Source: Edolisoma coerulescens
Taxonomy: Eukaryota > Chordata > Aves > Passeriformes > Campephagidae
DNA: 64,000 bases
Reading direction: 5' to 3'
Assembly: GCA_013397115.1 (NCBI GenBank)
Contig: VWZW01004700.1
Span: 124,001-188,000 of the forward strand
Shown here: piece by piece, positions 25,188 through 37,800 of the stretch
Position numbering within the stretch: position 1 is the stretch's first letter
Layout: every line of letters begins with the position of its first letter
The notes under the pieces: model-generated
Databases searched by the model: none
Told to the model about the DNA's origin: nothing
What the model saw: the letters and a program-made list of their open reading frames with translations, nothing else
Position numbers and translations under genes: made by a program

Positions 25188-25720
25188 CACAGAATTATAG
25201 AATAAGCTGAGTTGGAAGGGACCTACAACGATCACTGAAGTCCAACTCCTGGCCTTGCAGAGCACTATCCCTTAAGAATCACACCATGCACCTGACTGTA
25301 TTTTCCAAATGCTTCTTGAACTCTTGTCTGATCGCTTCCCTGGGGAGCCTGTTCCAGTGCCCAGCCACCCTCTGGATGAAGAATATTTTCCTAATATCCA
25401 ATCTCCCCTGACACAACTTCAGGCCATTTCCTGGGGTTGTATTCTTGGTCACCAAATAGAAGGAACCCCTCCACTTCACCTCAGGAGGAAGCTGTAGACC
25501 ACTGTGAGGTCTCCCCTCAGTCTCCTCTTCTCCAGGCTGAACAGACCAAATGACTTCAGACATTCCTCATATGGCTTCTCCTCAAGGCCCTTCACCATCT
25601 TGGTTGCCCTCCTTTGGGGGCTCTCCAAGAGCTTTATATCCTTCTTAAATTAGGGCACCCAAAACTGCATACAGGACTTGAAGTGAGGTTGCACTAGCAC
25701 AGAGTAGTAGAGCAGGATGG
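25188..25720 (-). mobile_element. CR1 LINE fragment
   Basis: Antisense CR1 of a different subtype from the copy at 2,493: ACAGAATTATAGAATAAGC, GAGTTGGAAGGGACCTACAA, GGGGAGCCTGTTCCAGTGCC, GGATGAAGAATATTTTCCTA, CTGTGAGGTCTCCCCTCAGT, CCAGGCTGAACAGACCAAAT. About 530 bases of the 3' portion survive. A minus-strand open frame of 94 codons inside it is a chance product of the 3' UTR. Confidence 0.93.
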
Positions 25721-28700
25721 GAGTTGATGAGGTTGAATGACTCAAATGCTCTTTTCTTAGCCTTTTGTCTAGGATGTGCTACTACTTGTTTCTTATTCCT
25801 CTTCATGAATGTACCTCCATAACTCCTCCTTTACTAAGCTATTATTTTATTTAGTTGGGTTTCTTGAGAATTTTTTTTTTACTCTTTTATTTGGTATTTT
25901 ATTTGACCAGAGTAGTCAATTGACAATAGCTGGCTAATGTTTCTCATGAATTTTGACTGTGGGAAACTCCATAGATGAACCAATATCTAAAAAGCACTTT
26001 GGTTTATGACTTATTATGGAAATGAAATCATACTGCCTTTGTGCAAGCATATACAGATGTGGGTACCCTTCTTAATGACCTTTAAGCTCATTGTCCTTGC
26101 AGAAATCAGCCCTCAGAGATAATTGCACTCTGTGAAAACAAATGATTGGTTAGAGGAAGAAGATATCATACGTGCCCTCGGGAAAAGATGTTGGGTGAGC
26201 TCATCCTTTTTTAAGCACCAGATAATCAACAGTAGAGGGATGATACACAAATGAGCTGGTCTTAGAAGTTTCAGGGGAGCTTGCACCTTTCTAGAGAAGT
26301 ACAACAGAAGTGACTTACAAACTGCAGAAACCAGGCAAAGTTCATTTTAGTACTTGTAATGTTTGAAGAGAAAAATATCTGTGTGATGCTCTCATGGTAG
26401 TCATTCATTCAATCCAAGTGGAAAGTTTCTGAACCTGAATTAAGGAGCAGACAGAGAAATGTCTTTCAGTGATGTTTGTGTTCCTACAGTTCTCCAAAGT
26501 GATTTCTTGGCTGGAAAGTGTCAAGGGAAGAAAAGAAACTAAAAATACATGTTAAGGATAGCTAATGTATTTCTCTCTATTCTGTCCTGTAGCTATCTCA
26601 GCATATGATCAAGGGATGCTCTGGTCTCTCTTTATGCCACAGTGCTCTGCTTGGCACAGGGTTGCTACAGAAAGATGTTGGATAGGAAGAGGCTTATCAG
26701 CTGTACTTTGTTGCCTTTTTGTTTTGACATCTTGCTGTCAAGAAGGTCTTCTGAGGAAAAAGAGATGAGGTTGTTAGATAATACATCTAGGTCAGGCTGA
26801 TATTAAATTGAAACAAGTAAAATACTTGCATTTCATGAAGTATGGAGTTAACATTCCATGACATTTTGATTTAAAACTTTGCTTTGTTTCAGAACTGGAA
26901 GTCATTTTAGTGTATTTCTAATACAAAGACCAGGAAGGGGAAGTTCCAGAAGGACCAAAATCCCTTTTTTAGGAACAATGCTATGCCATAAAAACTGTGC
27001 TAATTAAATTTGCATATTCTGCAAAGAGAGCTGAAATGAATTACCAAGTGATGGATGTTGCTTAGTCAAATGTCACTTTGACTTTAGTGTAAATGTTCAG
27101 CAGAAAGCTTTTGCATGAGATTTAGATCTCTTTCTAAAAGTCATGCTTCATCTACCTTCCATGGAGTGAGGGGAATTCAGCCTAAATATGTGAGACTGGT
27201 AGAGATGACTTGTTTTTGTCTCAGTCCAAAAGCCTCTAACATTGAAAGCTGGTCTCCCCATATACTGTGAGCTGACCCTAAAACCCACCCAAAGTAAACA
27301 CTGAATCTGTGAGGAGGTCCCAGTCAAAATTTGGATGCCACAGCTTATGTGTAATGTCTAAACTTTTCCTTCTAGAGTTGACAGTGTCTTAGATTTATCT
27401 CTATTATGCTGCTGTCAGTGCTCATTGATTTTGCACACTCCCGCTTGACGGACCATTTAATTAACATTAATCTGTTTTGAATATACAGCCTGCATAGGTA
27501 AGATGTGTACCCTGTTTCTTGTTAAGTGCTATCTTTATATAATTAACTGTTGATAGCCTGTACCTCATTTACAGATAAGCTCCTTATAAATTTCCTCTAG
27601 TGTGACAATTCTTATTTTAACTTTTTTTTTTTTTTAATACAAGGTCATTGCCAAAGTTGTAGGTGTAATTTCTTACTGTAAAGGCTGACTTCTAACACCG
27701 TACTTGTAACTGGACTATACAGCTGGTCCTTGAAGATAGGCCTTTGAATCATTTGCCATCTGGTTACTTCTAAGTTTATGGAAAATGAATTTGATGTCAT
27801 TCCCCAGATGTCCAGCCTCTTTTGCCATTTATGTTAATTGACCCAGTTTGTTGGCCAAGTTCAAAGAAGGAACAAAAAGTTAATACACTGTAGAGATCAA
27901 ATTTCTCTCTCTCACAGAAATGATTGAAAGGCTGGTAGGATGGATCGGGAGAGCTGGCACTCCTAATTTACTTTCCAAGAGGAAAGGACTTCTTGTGGTA
28001 GTCGGGGAATTTGTAGAAAATCTGAATGAGACTTTTTGTCTTATTTGAAGAAAAGCTTTCATTCCCAGTGGATATGGTGTCTATTAGAACAGTGAAAATA
28101 TACATTCAAGATGAGCAACCAAAACTAGCCAAGCTGAAAATTATTATAACAGGTCACTTAGAAGTAGCTTGTAATACTTTTTTTTGTTCTACAGTCAAGG
28201 TTAGGAGAGAAGAACTAAAGATTTATTTCAAGTATTTCATGTACATCTGAAATAAAAAATTGTCTACCTTCTCAATGTAGCTATCAAACTACAGAACCAT
28301 ATTGTCTAATTTCAATAATTCTTTAGGAAGAGGGGACTGTAATGACTGAGAATTGTAGAAGGTGAACTTATTGACTGTAAAGAACACTAACATTAGAAAT
28401 ATTATAAGATTTGTGGCATGCCTTCCTCTTATGAAAGCTAGTCTCTCAAGTCACTGAAGCAAAAAAATTATTCCAAGTTGTAATTTTTTGATTCTAAGAT
28501 TAACCAGGACCCAAGAATTTTTCTAAGAGAACTTCAGACATGGGAACTTTAGTGTTTCTGGGATGCTGCTTACACCATGGGCCTATGCAGGCCATATCTT
28601 TACAGAGGTAGTCATGGGAGTCAATAATGAGAGGGAACTGAAAAACCACCACATCAAAGCTGGAACTTCGGGTGAGCAAGTACTAGATTTACTTTACTCC

Positions 28701-29609
28701 AAAGGCAAATCATTAAGTTTGCCTCAGGAGTTGATTTCTGTTTTTTAAAAGGATTTTCTAGGCAGACCTGTGATCCATGTCTTAATCACTGCTTTTTTCA
28801 TCTTGATTATTACATGAAGACCTGTGATCCATATGGTAATCAGTTTCAAAGTTTTGGATGCTGTTCAAGGCAAAGATGTAATGTCAGGTCTAGGTCTAAA
28901 ATCTCTTGGTATTTCACTGTCATTTTTTGGTTTCTACAGGCAGAGACACCACTGAGAGATAAAGGTAAAAAAGGTAAGAAAGAAAGCAGATGAACAAGTG
29001 CTACATGCCTTAATTCTGTCCTGGGAATTGGTAACAGCCATGTCAGCAAAAATACTATTTTGCTGGTGTAAGTGAGGCTGGGGACACCCCTCCTTGTCCA
29101 AGCTGGTTGTACTGACTGGAGATATTTATTGTACCCAAGCTGCTCATTGTAAGCTTGTCCCCATCCACAGCTTTTTGAATGAGAATAATCATGCCACCAC
29201 TCCTGGGCCATCTGGGTGAACTGAAACCAGAGACCTGGGTGGAATGAATCCACTGGCCATGCTGACAACAAGTGTAAAAGGGAAGTATCCCTCTGATTTT
29301 CCTACCTGCAAAATGGGGATGGCAACAGCTCCCAGCAAAGAGTAGGCAACTAAGAACCAAGAATGCAATAGCACACTCAGCCTGTAGGGCTGTCAAAAAT
29401 TTATTTTAGGATGGTGCGCTGCTATGGTTCTTATAGAACAGGAAGGTTTTTCTAGTGAAAACAGGTTTAAAGTACTCCATAGACAGTAGTGTGAAAGAAT
29501 ATGTTCAAAAAAACTGCATGTAATGAATATGCAAGAGGTTGTGCTGACACATTTAACTTCGGCTGGTTTTGCAGTCTCTATGTATCCTGAAGATAGCTTT
29601 TATATGGAA
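25721..29609. other. Gene-free AT-rich stretch
   Basis: No repeat family or exon is recognised. T runs occur near 25,870 and 27,622-27,636. The overlapping minus frames at 28,846-29,396 (141 and 113 codons) show no domain or splice support. Confidence 0.5.
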
Positions 29610-29649
29610 TATATGTGTGTGTATATTTATATATATTATATATATATAT

Positions 29650-29690
<41 letters not shown>
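29610..29690. repeat. Compound TG/TA/CA microsatellite
   Basis: ATATATGTGTGTGTATAT passes into a TATATATATATTATA stretch and then into about 18 uninterrupted AC units (29,653-29,689). The long pure run makes it likely to vary in length between individuals. Confidence 0.97.
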
Positions 29691-29693
<3 letters not shown>

Positions 29694-31719
29694 GTATTTA
29701 ACATACCCCAATGCTTTTTCTATATGAAAGACCATAAAAAATCTTGGCTTCTTGTCATGACAAATTGAAAAAAAACTCTCAGAACAAACGCATTTAAATT
29801 GGCTGATATAAAATTGAGACTTTTTTTTTAAAGGCTCTGAACATTTTCAGCAGTACAGACACTCTAATTCATGTTCTATGCTTAACTAATGGCAGCTGTA
29901 TTCTCCAAAATTGCACATTTGGTCCTGTCTTCCCACATGCTCTAACAGTTAACCAACAAAAGCTCTCAGGAGTTTAAAAAAATCTTTCTGAGCTCAGGGC
30001 AAAAGAGGTTTTTACACTGATACTATGTTGCAGGCCTTTTATAAATCAATTTATCAAAGCAAAGAAGCAAATCTAAATTTTTAATTCTAACTACGCATGT
30101 CATAATTATTAATAAACTGATGGACAGCAGTTGAGTGTTCATGATGTACTGAATATTAGTTCTGCAGATGTCTCATTTACATTGCTTTCAACATTCAGAT
30201 ATCAAAATAAATCATTAAAACAACCATTTTTAATTAGTGGCAGATGATTTTATTGGAGCCTTAATTTTCTAAAGAACTGATACTTAACATTACTGATGCT
30301 AACAGACAAACTAGTGAGAAGTTTCACTGACTACAGTTTTATTTATACAATTAAGTTTTAAGTAGCCGGGTTTGAAAATAGTGTGTCTAATTTAAGCATA
30401 TTGTTTTGGCAGCGTCATGTCTAGGAGAGCATACTACTCAAAAGACAGATGTTTTAAAAAAATGTTAACAATTGGCAGAAATGCCCATACCAAAGGGAGA
30501 GGAAGAAATACCCCCTTTTTCCAGAGGAAGCAATTAGTAGGAATTACATTGATTGCAGTACTTACTGTGTAAAGACGTGTATTGGCACATGTTGTTTTAC
30601 TCTCATGGTACTAAAAAATTCCAAGAAACTAGCTTGCAATGCAAACAGAAAAATTATGTCAGTAACTAAAAAAACAACCAAGCAAAAAAACACCCCACCA
30701 AAGAAAACAAATAAACCAATGCATTTTGTTGTCTGTATTTTAGATTTACAAGAGTTTTCCCTCCACATGGATGCATAGTCTCCAGCTATGTAGCAACCCC
30801 TTGTCACTGTGTGACCCTTTGTGCCAGAAAAAGATAGTCACTGTCTCATAGGCAGACTCCATGTTCAATGTGGCTGTCTCATCCTTCCTGTCTCATCCTT
30901 CCTTGATGTTCATAGGAGTTCTGTGACTGTGCAGAGCATGTACAGTGGTTCAAATGCTTTTATAACTTGGACCATCCATGAAAATGTTAGATCAGGCTGA
31001 CCAGTCTTTGACTACCAATCTGCATTTAGTTTTAGAGGAGTTTGAGGGTTGTCCCTGCACCAGGGCCATCAGTTGTGGCACTGCCTGATGCTGTTGGATA
31101 ATCCAAATACTAGACTGTGGTTATCCTTGGGACACTGGAAACACCCACTCATTGTTTACCCCCGGACTGTTATTGTTATGGTTTTGTTAACCACTTGGTC
31201 TTTTGGCCAAAGGAAAATTTTGATACGCAGTCTTTAGAGTCAGGATTAGGATCTGTGCTGCCAAATGCAGAGGATATGATCTTTTTGTTGTGTAAGAGCA
31301 CTAAGAGAAGCATTAGCCCAACATCACTTTGTGACAACAAAGTACAGTAGGGACAGCGATTTTGTCATCAAAGGGCTTTAATGTGTTAGCTGTTCACCCA
31401 GAAAGATTTTGGGGGCTGGAAAAAAGTCAAGTCTGTGCAAACCCCAGATGTTTGGTAGCCTTGCTCACAGTCAAGGGTGTCCTGATTTACCCCCAGATTC
31501 TACTGCGGTGCCGCATCTTGATGTGTTGTGGGAAGCAGTCAGTCGCTCTAAAAGAGATGTTTCTTGGTCTCATAAATGTCCTCCCCACCTTGAGCTGCAG
31601 CTTTCCTCGAGCACCTTGACCTCAAATGCTGGAGGTGTAGCAGGGAGGGGAAACAACTCTGCGTGTGTAAGGGCATGATGCGGAACTATCTGCAGAGTCT
31701 CAACTCTTTTTGAGCCTTA
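29691..31719. other. Gene-free stretch; unexplained 31.0-31.7 kb segment
   Basis: The first 1.3 kb is ordinary AT-rich DNA. The part from about 31,040 to 31,690, directly before an LTR copy, has a less AT-rich texture and several overlapping plus frames of 60-90 codons (31,117-31,350; 31,362-31,619; 31,409-31,678). I recognise no retroviral or cellular protein in them. There is no purine tract just before the LTR, so I cannot call it retroviral internal sequence. Confidence 0.4.
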
Positions 31720-32787
31720 TGTACTGGGAGACTGAAATGTTAATGGTTAATGACTCAAACGATCAGCCATTTGCAAAAGCAACAGAGTGTTTTGGTGAGG
31801 CCAGATTTGCACCTCCAACCAAAGGGCGGGAGGAGAGGTTTTTCTGTGTGGTGGTGAAATCTCCCATCTGCATAAGACAGAGGGGGTGAGCACTCATCAC
31901 CAGAAGATGACCATGACAAACAGACCTTTGTTTAGTCACAAGCTGGGTTTTGAGCCACATAAGGGAGGGGGCCAGTAAGAAACAGATGCTACTAGGTGGG
32001 ATAATGCTTTTTATCAATCCTATTTCCTCCCTTACACAACTGTCTTAGTTGTAAAACCTCCCCCTCCTCCAGGGAAGTACCAGGACATTCACATGTAGGC
32101 CTGAAGGTATTCATCTCTTCTGATGGGGCATAACTGGCTCAACTATGCTGGCTGGTGTGAGAGACAGCTGTCATGTCTTAGAAGGTGTCAGGTACCATCA
32201 AAGGCCCACATAGTGCCCCCAGACACATTTCTGAGGCCTTCTACCAGAGGACTGTGCATGATCCACAGTGTTGCAACAGATCGACAGGGTTACATCAAGC
32301 AGTGTAAAACTGCCCCCTCAGGGGAGGTACGTAGGCCTTCCCACATAAACCTGAATTTATATTAACCCATTGAAGTCAATGTTTCGTGGGCCCCCCCCCC
32401 CACCCCGATGGATCAAGACTGTAATGACCACTTCAACCAACAGACATCAAAATTGAAATGATCAAGTCTCATTTCTGGATCCACAGGTGGTGATATCTTT
32501 CCTCTCCACTATCTACTCCTATCCTTTCTTTTTCTTTCTTTTCCTTATATATTTTCTTAAGTGATACCTTTATACTTTTATATTGTTATATTACTATAGA
32601 GAATAATAACCAAAGTGGCTACATATCTCTTTTCTACTGCAACCAAATTGTTCTAAAATAAACCCTACACATATATATATATATATTTAAACACTGATCA
32701 TTCAATATTGTTTCACTCTAATCCACCCCAAGGGAATCTATTAAAAAGAATTTCAGTTACCCCCACCTTCAGGGACAGGTCATAACA
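31720..32787 (+). mobile_element. Solo LTR (LTR family A, copy 2)
   Basis: A diverged relative of the LTR at 7,114. The left end is GGGAGACTGAAATG where copy 1 has AGAGACTGAAAATAG. Shared internal landmarks in order are TTACACAACTGTCTTAGTTG, CAGACACATTTCTGAGGCCT, TTTATATTAACCCATTGAAG, GGATCCACAGGTGGTGATAT and a polyadenylation signal AATAAA at 32,657-32,662. The right end reads GGTCATAACA. A C-rich run lies at about 32,389-32,404. The exact left border is uncertain and no target duplication is visible, so the end may be eroded. No internal retroviral genes are seen on either side. Confidence 0.78.
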
Positions 32788-33838
32788 CTGAGTCTGTAAT
32801 TTTAACAACTGTAAATATAGGAGTCCAATTCCCTTTCCCCACCTGTGTCATTATTCTAGCATGATGCCAATGAAAGGCTTCTGGCTGCTGAAATCAGGAG
32901 TTGCATTTAAAAACAGCAGTCAGTGATGAATCTAACATATGTTTTTTATCTGCAAGCATTTACTAGGTCTGAGCTGATAAAGAGGGACATGGGACTAAAC
33001 AAGGTAAGAGGGGAAATAGATGGAAATTAATGGCAGGGAGCTAGAAAAAAGCAGAAGAAAAAAAGAGCCTGGGAGGAGGAAAGATGATGAAAACAAAAGA
33101 ATCATTGCTGAAACAGAAGGGTGCATCAAAAGTGAACTCGCAGATAGTGGTAGCACGCTGGGGAAAGAAGACGTACAGAAAAGGAGGGAAATTAATAATG
33201 TATTGCTCCATTGAACTTCAGTTCTGAAGTGGGTGCTGGAATTATTACTGCAATCTTAAAGTTTTCCAACTGAATTGGAATCAAGCTCTCACTTCACCCT
33301 TCACATCCTATTAGGCAGTTCTTAGATCATAACTTATTTATAGGTGCTCATAATCTCCCATCCTGACTATGGTGGCTTTGCTGCAGCTTGACCTCCTTGA
33401 GCTTTGTCTTCCCTCTAGCATAGACTAAATGCAGCTAGCTCTGCATCCATCTGCAGCTGGCCTCCTTTTTTCATCCTATCACTCAGTTTTCCCTTATAGA
33501 ACCTTTCTAGCAATTTCTGTGTTTACCTTACATCTTTTTGCATCATCCCATTCATGGCATTTACAATGAAGGTTTCCATGTACAATGCCTGTCACATTTT
33601 ATATCATGCTGCCCTCTACAACTTGACTCAATTTCAATTAAGTCCAGAAAATGATATAATCAAGTGTTTCATGTACCAGAAGCTACTACTTAACAGAAGT
33701 AAATTTTCCTGCCAAGTTCAGGCACCAAGATGCAGCCTATTGTAAACTGCATCCTTTCAATTACTGTTCATGAATTTTATGCTTTTTGTGACAAGTTTTG
33801 CATTTTCCCCATGGGCTGGAAAATACCTACTGCATGGG
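32788..33838. other. Spacer between two inverted LTRs
   Basis: About 1 kb of AT-rich DNA between oppositely oriented LTRs of the same family. No gag, pol or env frame is visible, so the two LTRs do not bound a provirus; their orientation also rules that out. Confidence 0.6.
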
Positions 33839-34861
33839 CATTATGATCCGGTTCTTAAAATTATTAGAAGTGCCTCTACCTGAATTAAGGTGCAAATAAG
33901 ATTATATGCCAAAGTCAATAGTATGGATTTTATTTAAAAGTAAATGAAAGAGAGACAGAGAGACAGGGAGAAAGAAAGAGAAAAAAGGTGGGGGGACAGA
34001 AAGAGAGTGACAGAGACAGATTAAGTAGAAAATATCACCGCTCCATGGATCCCAACAATGTCCCGTTGATCCTCTCCATCCAGTCTTCTTGGTGGTGAGG
34101 GTCCCCGCCAAAAACATAGAGTCTGATGGATTAATATACATTTTAGCCAGGTGGGAATGCCCAGGTAACATTCCCCTGTAGGGGAGCGGGGGGGGGGGCA
34201 AGTTTGACGCTGTCTCTTGTAACAGAGTCTGTAGCTGTTGAGTCTCTTTGCATCACATGCAGTGCTCTCATGCAAGGCCTCAGGAATAAGTCTGGGGAGC
34301 ACTTTGGGGGGTCTTTGATGGATTATGACACCCTCTCAGCTGCTTCTCACGTGAATGTCCCATGGATGTGGCCTTCCTGGGGTGGGGAGTTTTACAACTG
34401 AGCCAGTTTGTGTAAGGGAGGATGGGTGTTCACTGTCTCTGACCTGAGGTTATGCCACACATCCAAAACTCTCCTCCTCCTGCCTTGGTTGGGGGGAGTC
34501 TGTACAAACCTGGCCTCAGCAGAGAGACTGAGGGCTATGGCTTCTTCCACCCCATGGAAACCAGACAGGGATGATTTTCAGGACAGCTGCTGGGTTTGGC
34601 TTTCTTGTGGATGCATGCTTCTCCCTCAGCCTTGTTTGCTTTTTCCTAGACCTGAGATGATTGAATAATAGTGTCACCTTTATCTTATCTCAAGTTCCCT
34701 TAGGTGGCTTAAGTCACAGCCCAAAGTTCCCTTTAGGAGGCATCTTCAGGGTGGGGAGGGCTTTGATGGTCACAGATTCTTTATACAGTTTTGTCATCAT
34801 GGGCAAAAGGTCCTTCATAACAATGTTTAAGCCTTGAAACATAACATTTCAGTCTCTGACA
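33839..34861 (-). mobile_element. Solo LTR (LTR family A, copy 3), reversed
   Basis: Read on the minus strand it starts TGTCAGAGACTGAAA at 34,861 and ends GGATCATAATG at 33,839. Flanks on the plus strand are ATGGG (33,834-33,838) and ACGGG (34,862-34,866), a 5-bp target duplication with one mismatch. On the minus strand it has a TATA-like GTATATTAATCC (about 34,140-34,129), the same GGAGAGGATCAACGGGACAT block as copy 1, a CT-rich region, and AATAAA at 33,934-33,929. A run of C lies at about 34,190-34,200 (minus strand). It is closest to the 7,114 copy by eye. No internal retroviral sequence adjoins it. Confidence 0.85.
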
Positions 34862-34866
34862 ACGGG

Positions 34867-37800
34867 TAAAAGAAAACCATTTCAGAAAGTGAAGACAGTC
34901 TTCCTGAGTAAAGGTCATAATAAGCAAGCCTTGACTTGCAGCCTGGCTTGCTAAGCTTTTGCTTTAGGCTACTGGGTTTTCTGAATCTCTCCATGAAAAG
35001 TAAATGGAAAAGTAGCACAAAGGTCATCTGATTTACAAGTGAATGAGTTTTGAGACTGAGAAGAGACAGCTTGACTGCCCACCTCTTACCCACCTCTTGC
35101 CCACCTTTAGCCCTTCCACTGCCTTTACCTCTCCCTCCAGCACCAAGGGATTTAAATTGTTGTACTTTTAGTTTTTTCATGGCTTAAGGTAAGGAAAGTA
35201 CTTTGCTGCCTTCATCTACATGTACTGTATAATGCAGGGAATTAGCAAGAGGTGGTGACACGGACACCCTCTCTAACAATGGAAGAATGACTGCCAGGGC
35301 TACAATTCACCATTTATGTAATTAGAAGGTTTCTGAATTCTAGTATTTTTGGTGAGCCAAAGCAGTCATCACCAGAAACAATTTGCTCCACCAGCCCTAC
35401 ATCTGTTCACAGAGCAAAGGGCAGGTCCTGTCTATCACACTCCTCGTAAAGAGAGGAAGGGCTGATCATGCTCAGTGAGAAATTGAATTACAGTCACAGC
35501 AGAAGCCCTGCTGTAATTTCATTTGTTTCTTACTGCATTCTTAAAATTATTCTGTTGTCGCTTAAAAGTTTACTGTTTGGCTTCAGTGATCTAGCAGTCC
35601 AAGATATGTAAAGTAGGCATTTTAAACGTAATAATCAGATTAAAATGTAATGTGGGAAATATGATCAATATATAATTTCAGCCTTCACTGGACTGTTAGG
35701 CCATCTGCAGGACCATGCTGCCTAGTGCACCCACGACTGACAGCAAGTCTCACGAGACCTGTGACTGGAAGGCCACATGATGCCTGCTCCTAACTCACCA
35801 ATACTTACCTTTTCCTCAATATCAAACAGAATTAATGCAGGTTATGCCACCTGATAACCTGCTTATGCCTACTCTACACAGTCAGCAGCTCTGGAGAGCC
35901 ATCCCTGGGTGGAACTCCACTAGGTAATGAGGCATTGCCACTGATATGACCATGTACTTGACCGCTCATACCTCTGCATCAGGAACAACCACCATTATGT
36001 TTTCACTTTTTTGGTTTGTTTGTTTCTGAGTGCACAAACAGCAGAACCAAATGCATACCATTAGACTCATAAAGAATGTTTTCCCTTCTGCATATAAATG
36101 TCAGCACCTGTATATTTTTCTTTAGCTATTGCCACAACTTTATTGGCCACTTAGTTCAGACAATGAGTGGACAGACACTGAAGTGTTTTGATTTTGGAAC
36201 AGTCCTAAGGTATTTTGCAGTTCTGAAAACACAGTTTAAGAAATATTTGGCCAAAACTTCCAGTCAAGGATGGACTCATCTCTTCTTTGCAGTTTTAAAA
36301 TAGGGAAACCAAAATGCACTCGTGAGATCACTTGCCCTGCCACATCTAACACAGCCCACAATGTGCACAAAACCTCAAGAGGAGGAAAGCATCCTCTCCT
36401 TCTGTCAGGACCTGACTCTCATACAAAACCAAAGAGCAGATATTTTCAATTCAGCGAAACAGTTGCTCTATGGCAACTCTGCTATAGGGCAGCAAAAGAA
36501 AAACCTCTGTCTTTTACATCACAGAGAAGATGCATCTCTCCCTCTTGGGGGAATAGCCCTGTTCACAGGGACCACTGCTTTTTACTGTTCTTTTTTAGGT
36601 ACCTGTACCCCAAAGGCAAAAATCTCATTATCCTTCCCTGTCCATCTTCGCCTGGAAATATTATTCCCTCTGGAAATCAGGCCTGTGTTTTCCAGAACAT
36701 ATACTTAGTGTGTCCTGTTACTTTCTCAGATCTTAACAGGTCGAAATGCTGTGTTCCTCCCCATCCTCTGGGTTTGCATGGCTGATAGAAACTGCTGCAT
36801 GGCTGTGGCAGCTGGGTGCTACAGAACCTGCGAACATGCTGTAACACATCTTCTCTGATTTGGGCAGTTCAACAGGAATGGGCAAAAATCAGGCACAGAA
36901 ACTTAGTGCTGATGTTCATATTTTTTATGTCCCATTTTTCATTTCTTCACCCTGTCATTTTGAGCATGTACTTGCAGCCACAAAGAAGTCTCCCAGGAAC
37001 AAATCTTCACTCTCCTCTGCTTCCCAACATGTTGGAAAAGAGAAGAGGGCAGACTCTACATTAGAAGTCAGGCTCCCGCCAGATCACTACTCACATTCCT
37101 TTGTTGAGGCTGGGCTCATTTCTCTGCAGGCCTTGATCCAGGAGAATTGCCTGGAAAAGATCTCTGGCCCCAGGCTGCAACACCTGGTTTCCTGGCAGAT
37201 ACAGCTGTCTCCCTGAAGGCACCATGTTAATGATACTACCTTACTGTCTGTCTGTCTGTCTTAATGCTTGACCTAAATCTAGAGATGTGGTTAGAGAACC
37301 CATGGCTCCTTCATGAGTCCTTGGAAAGCAAAATGGGCATTTGTGATTAGTGAAGTGGTGGTGTGTTCTGATTATAGTACTTCTTCCAAATGCCACATTG
37401 AAACCGGACAAAACTGTGATCTAGTCTGGAGTGTTATGACTACTACAGGCTGTTGACCACAGCCTGCAGCTACCAAGGCTTGAAATTTGCCTATTTACAT
37501 GGCTGATAGATGAGGACTAGATTTGCAGTATGGGTCTGAGGAGCTGCAAGTGTGACTACTAGAGTGTAGAACCCCTTCACAGTGCTTGCTTTACTGCTGG
37601 GTGGATGAAGGGAGAACAGCTAAAATGCATCTGTGGAAGAGACTGGGAGAGGGGGTAGTCCTTTGGAGAGTCTTCCTAATCCCAGGCACTCAGCTCTGGC
37701 CACTGGCTGTCCATATACCCTCCATAAGCAAGTGTGTGCAGAGCATGTCCCCTCTCTAAAGATGACATTGTCTGCCCTTCAGCTTTGCTCCCCTCACCAA

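Noticed and set aside
28846..29396. Overlapping minus frames of 141 and 113 codons
   Set aside because: No recognised protein features beyond a short hydrophobic stretch; two frames open at once suggests chance.
31720..34861. A provirus bounded by the two LTRs
   Set aside because: The LTRs are in opposite orientation, their sequences are well diverged, and the 1 kb between them holds no gag, pol or env sequence.
36270..36785. 171-codon plus frame
   Set aside because: No recognisable domain, no homologue known to me, no convincing acceptor or donor, and another frame of 128 codons overlaps it.
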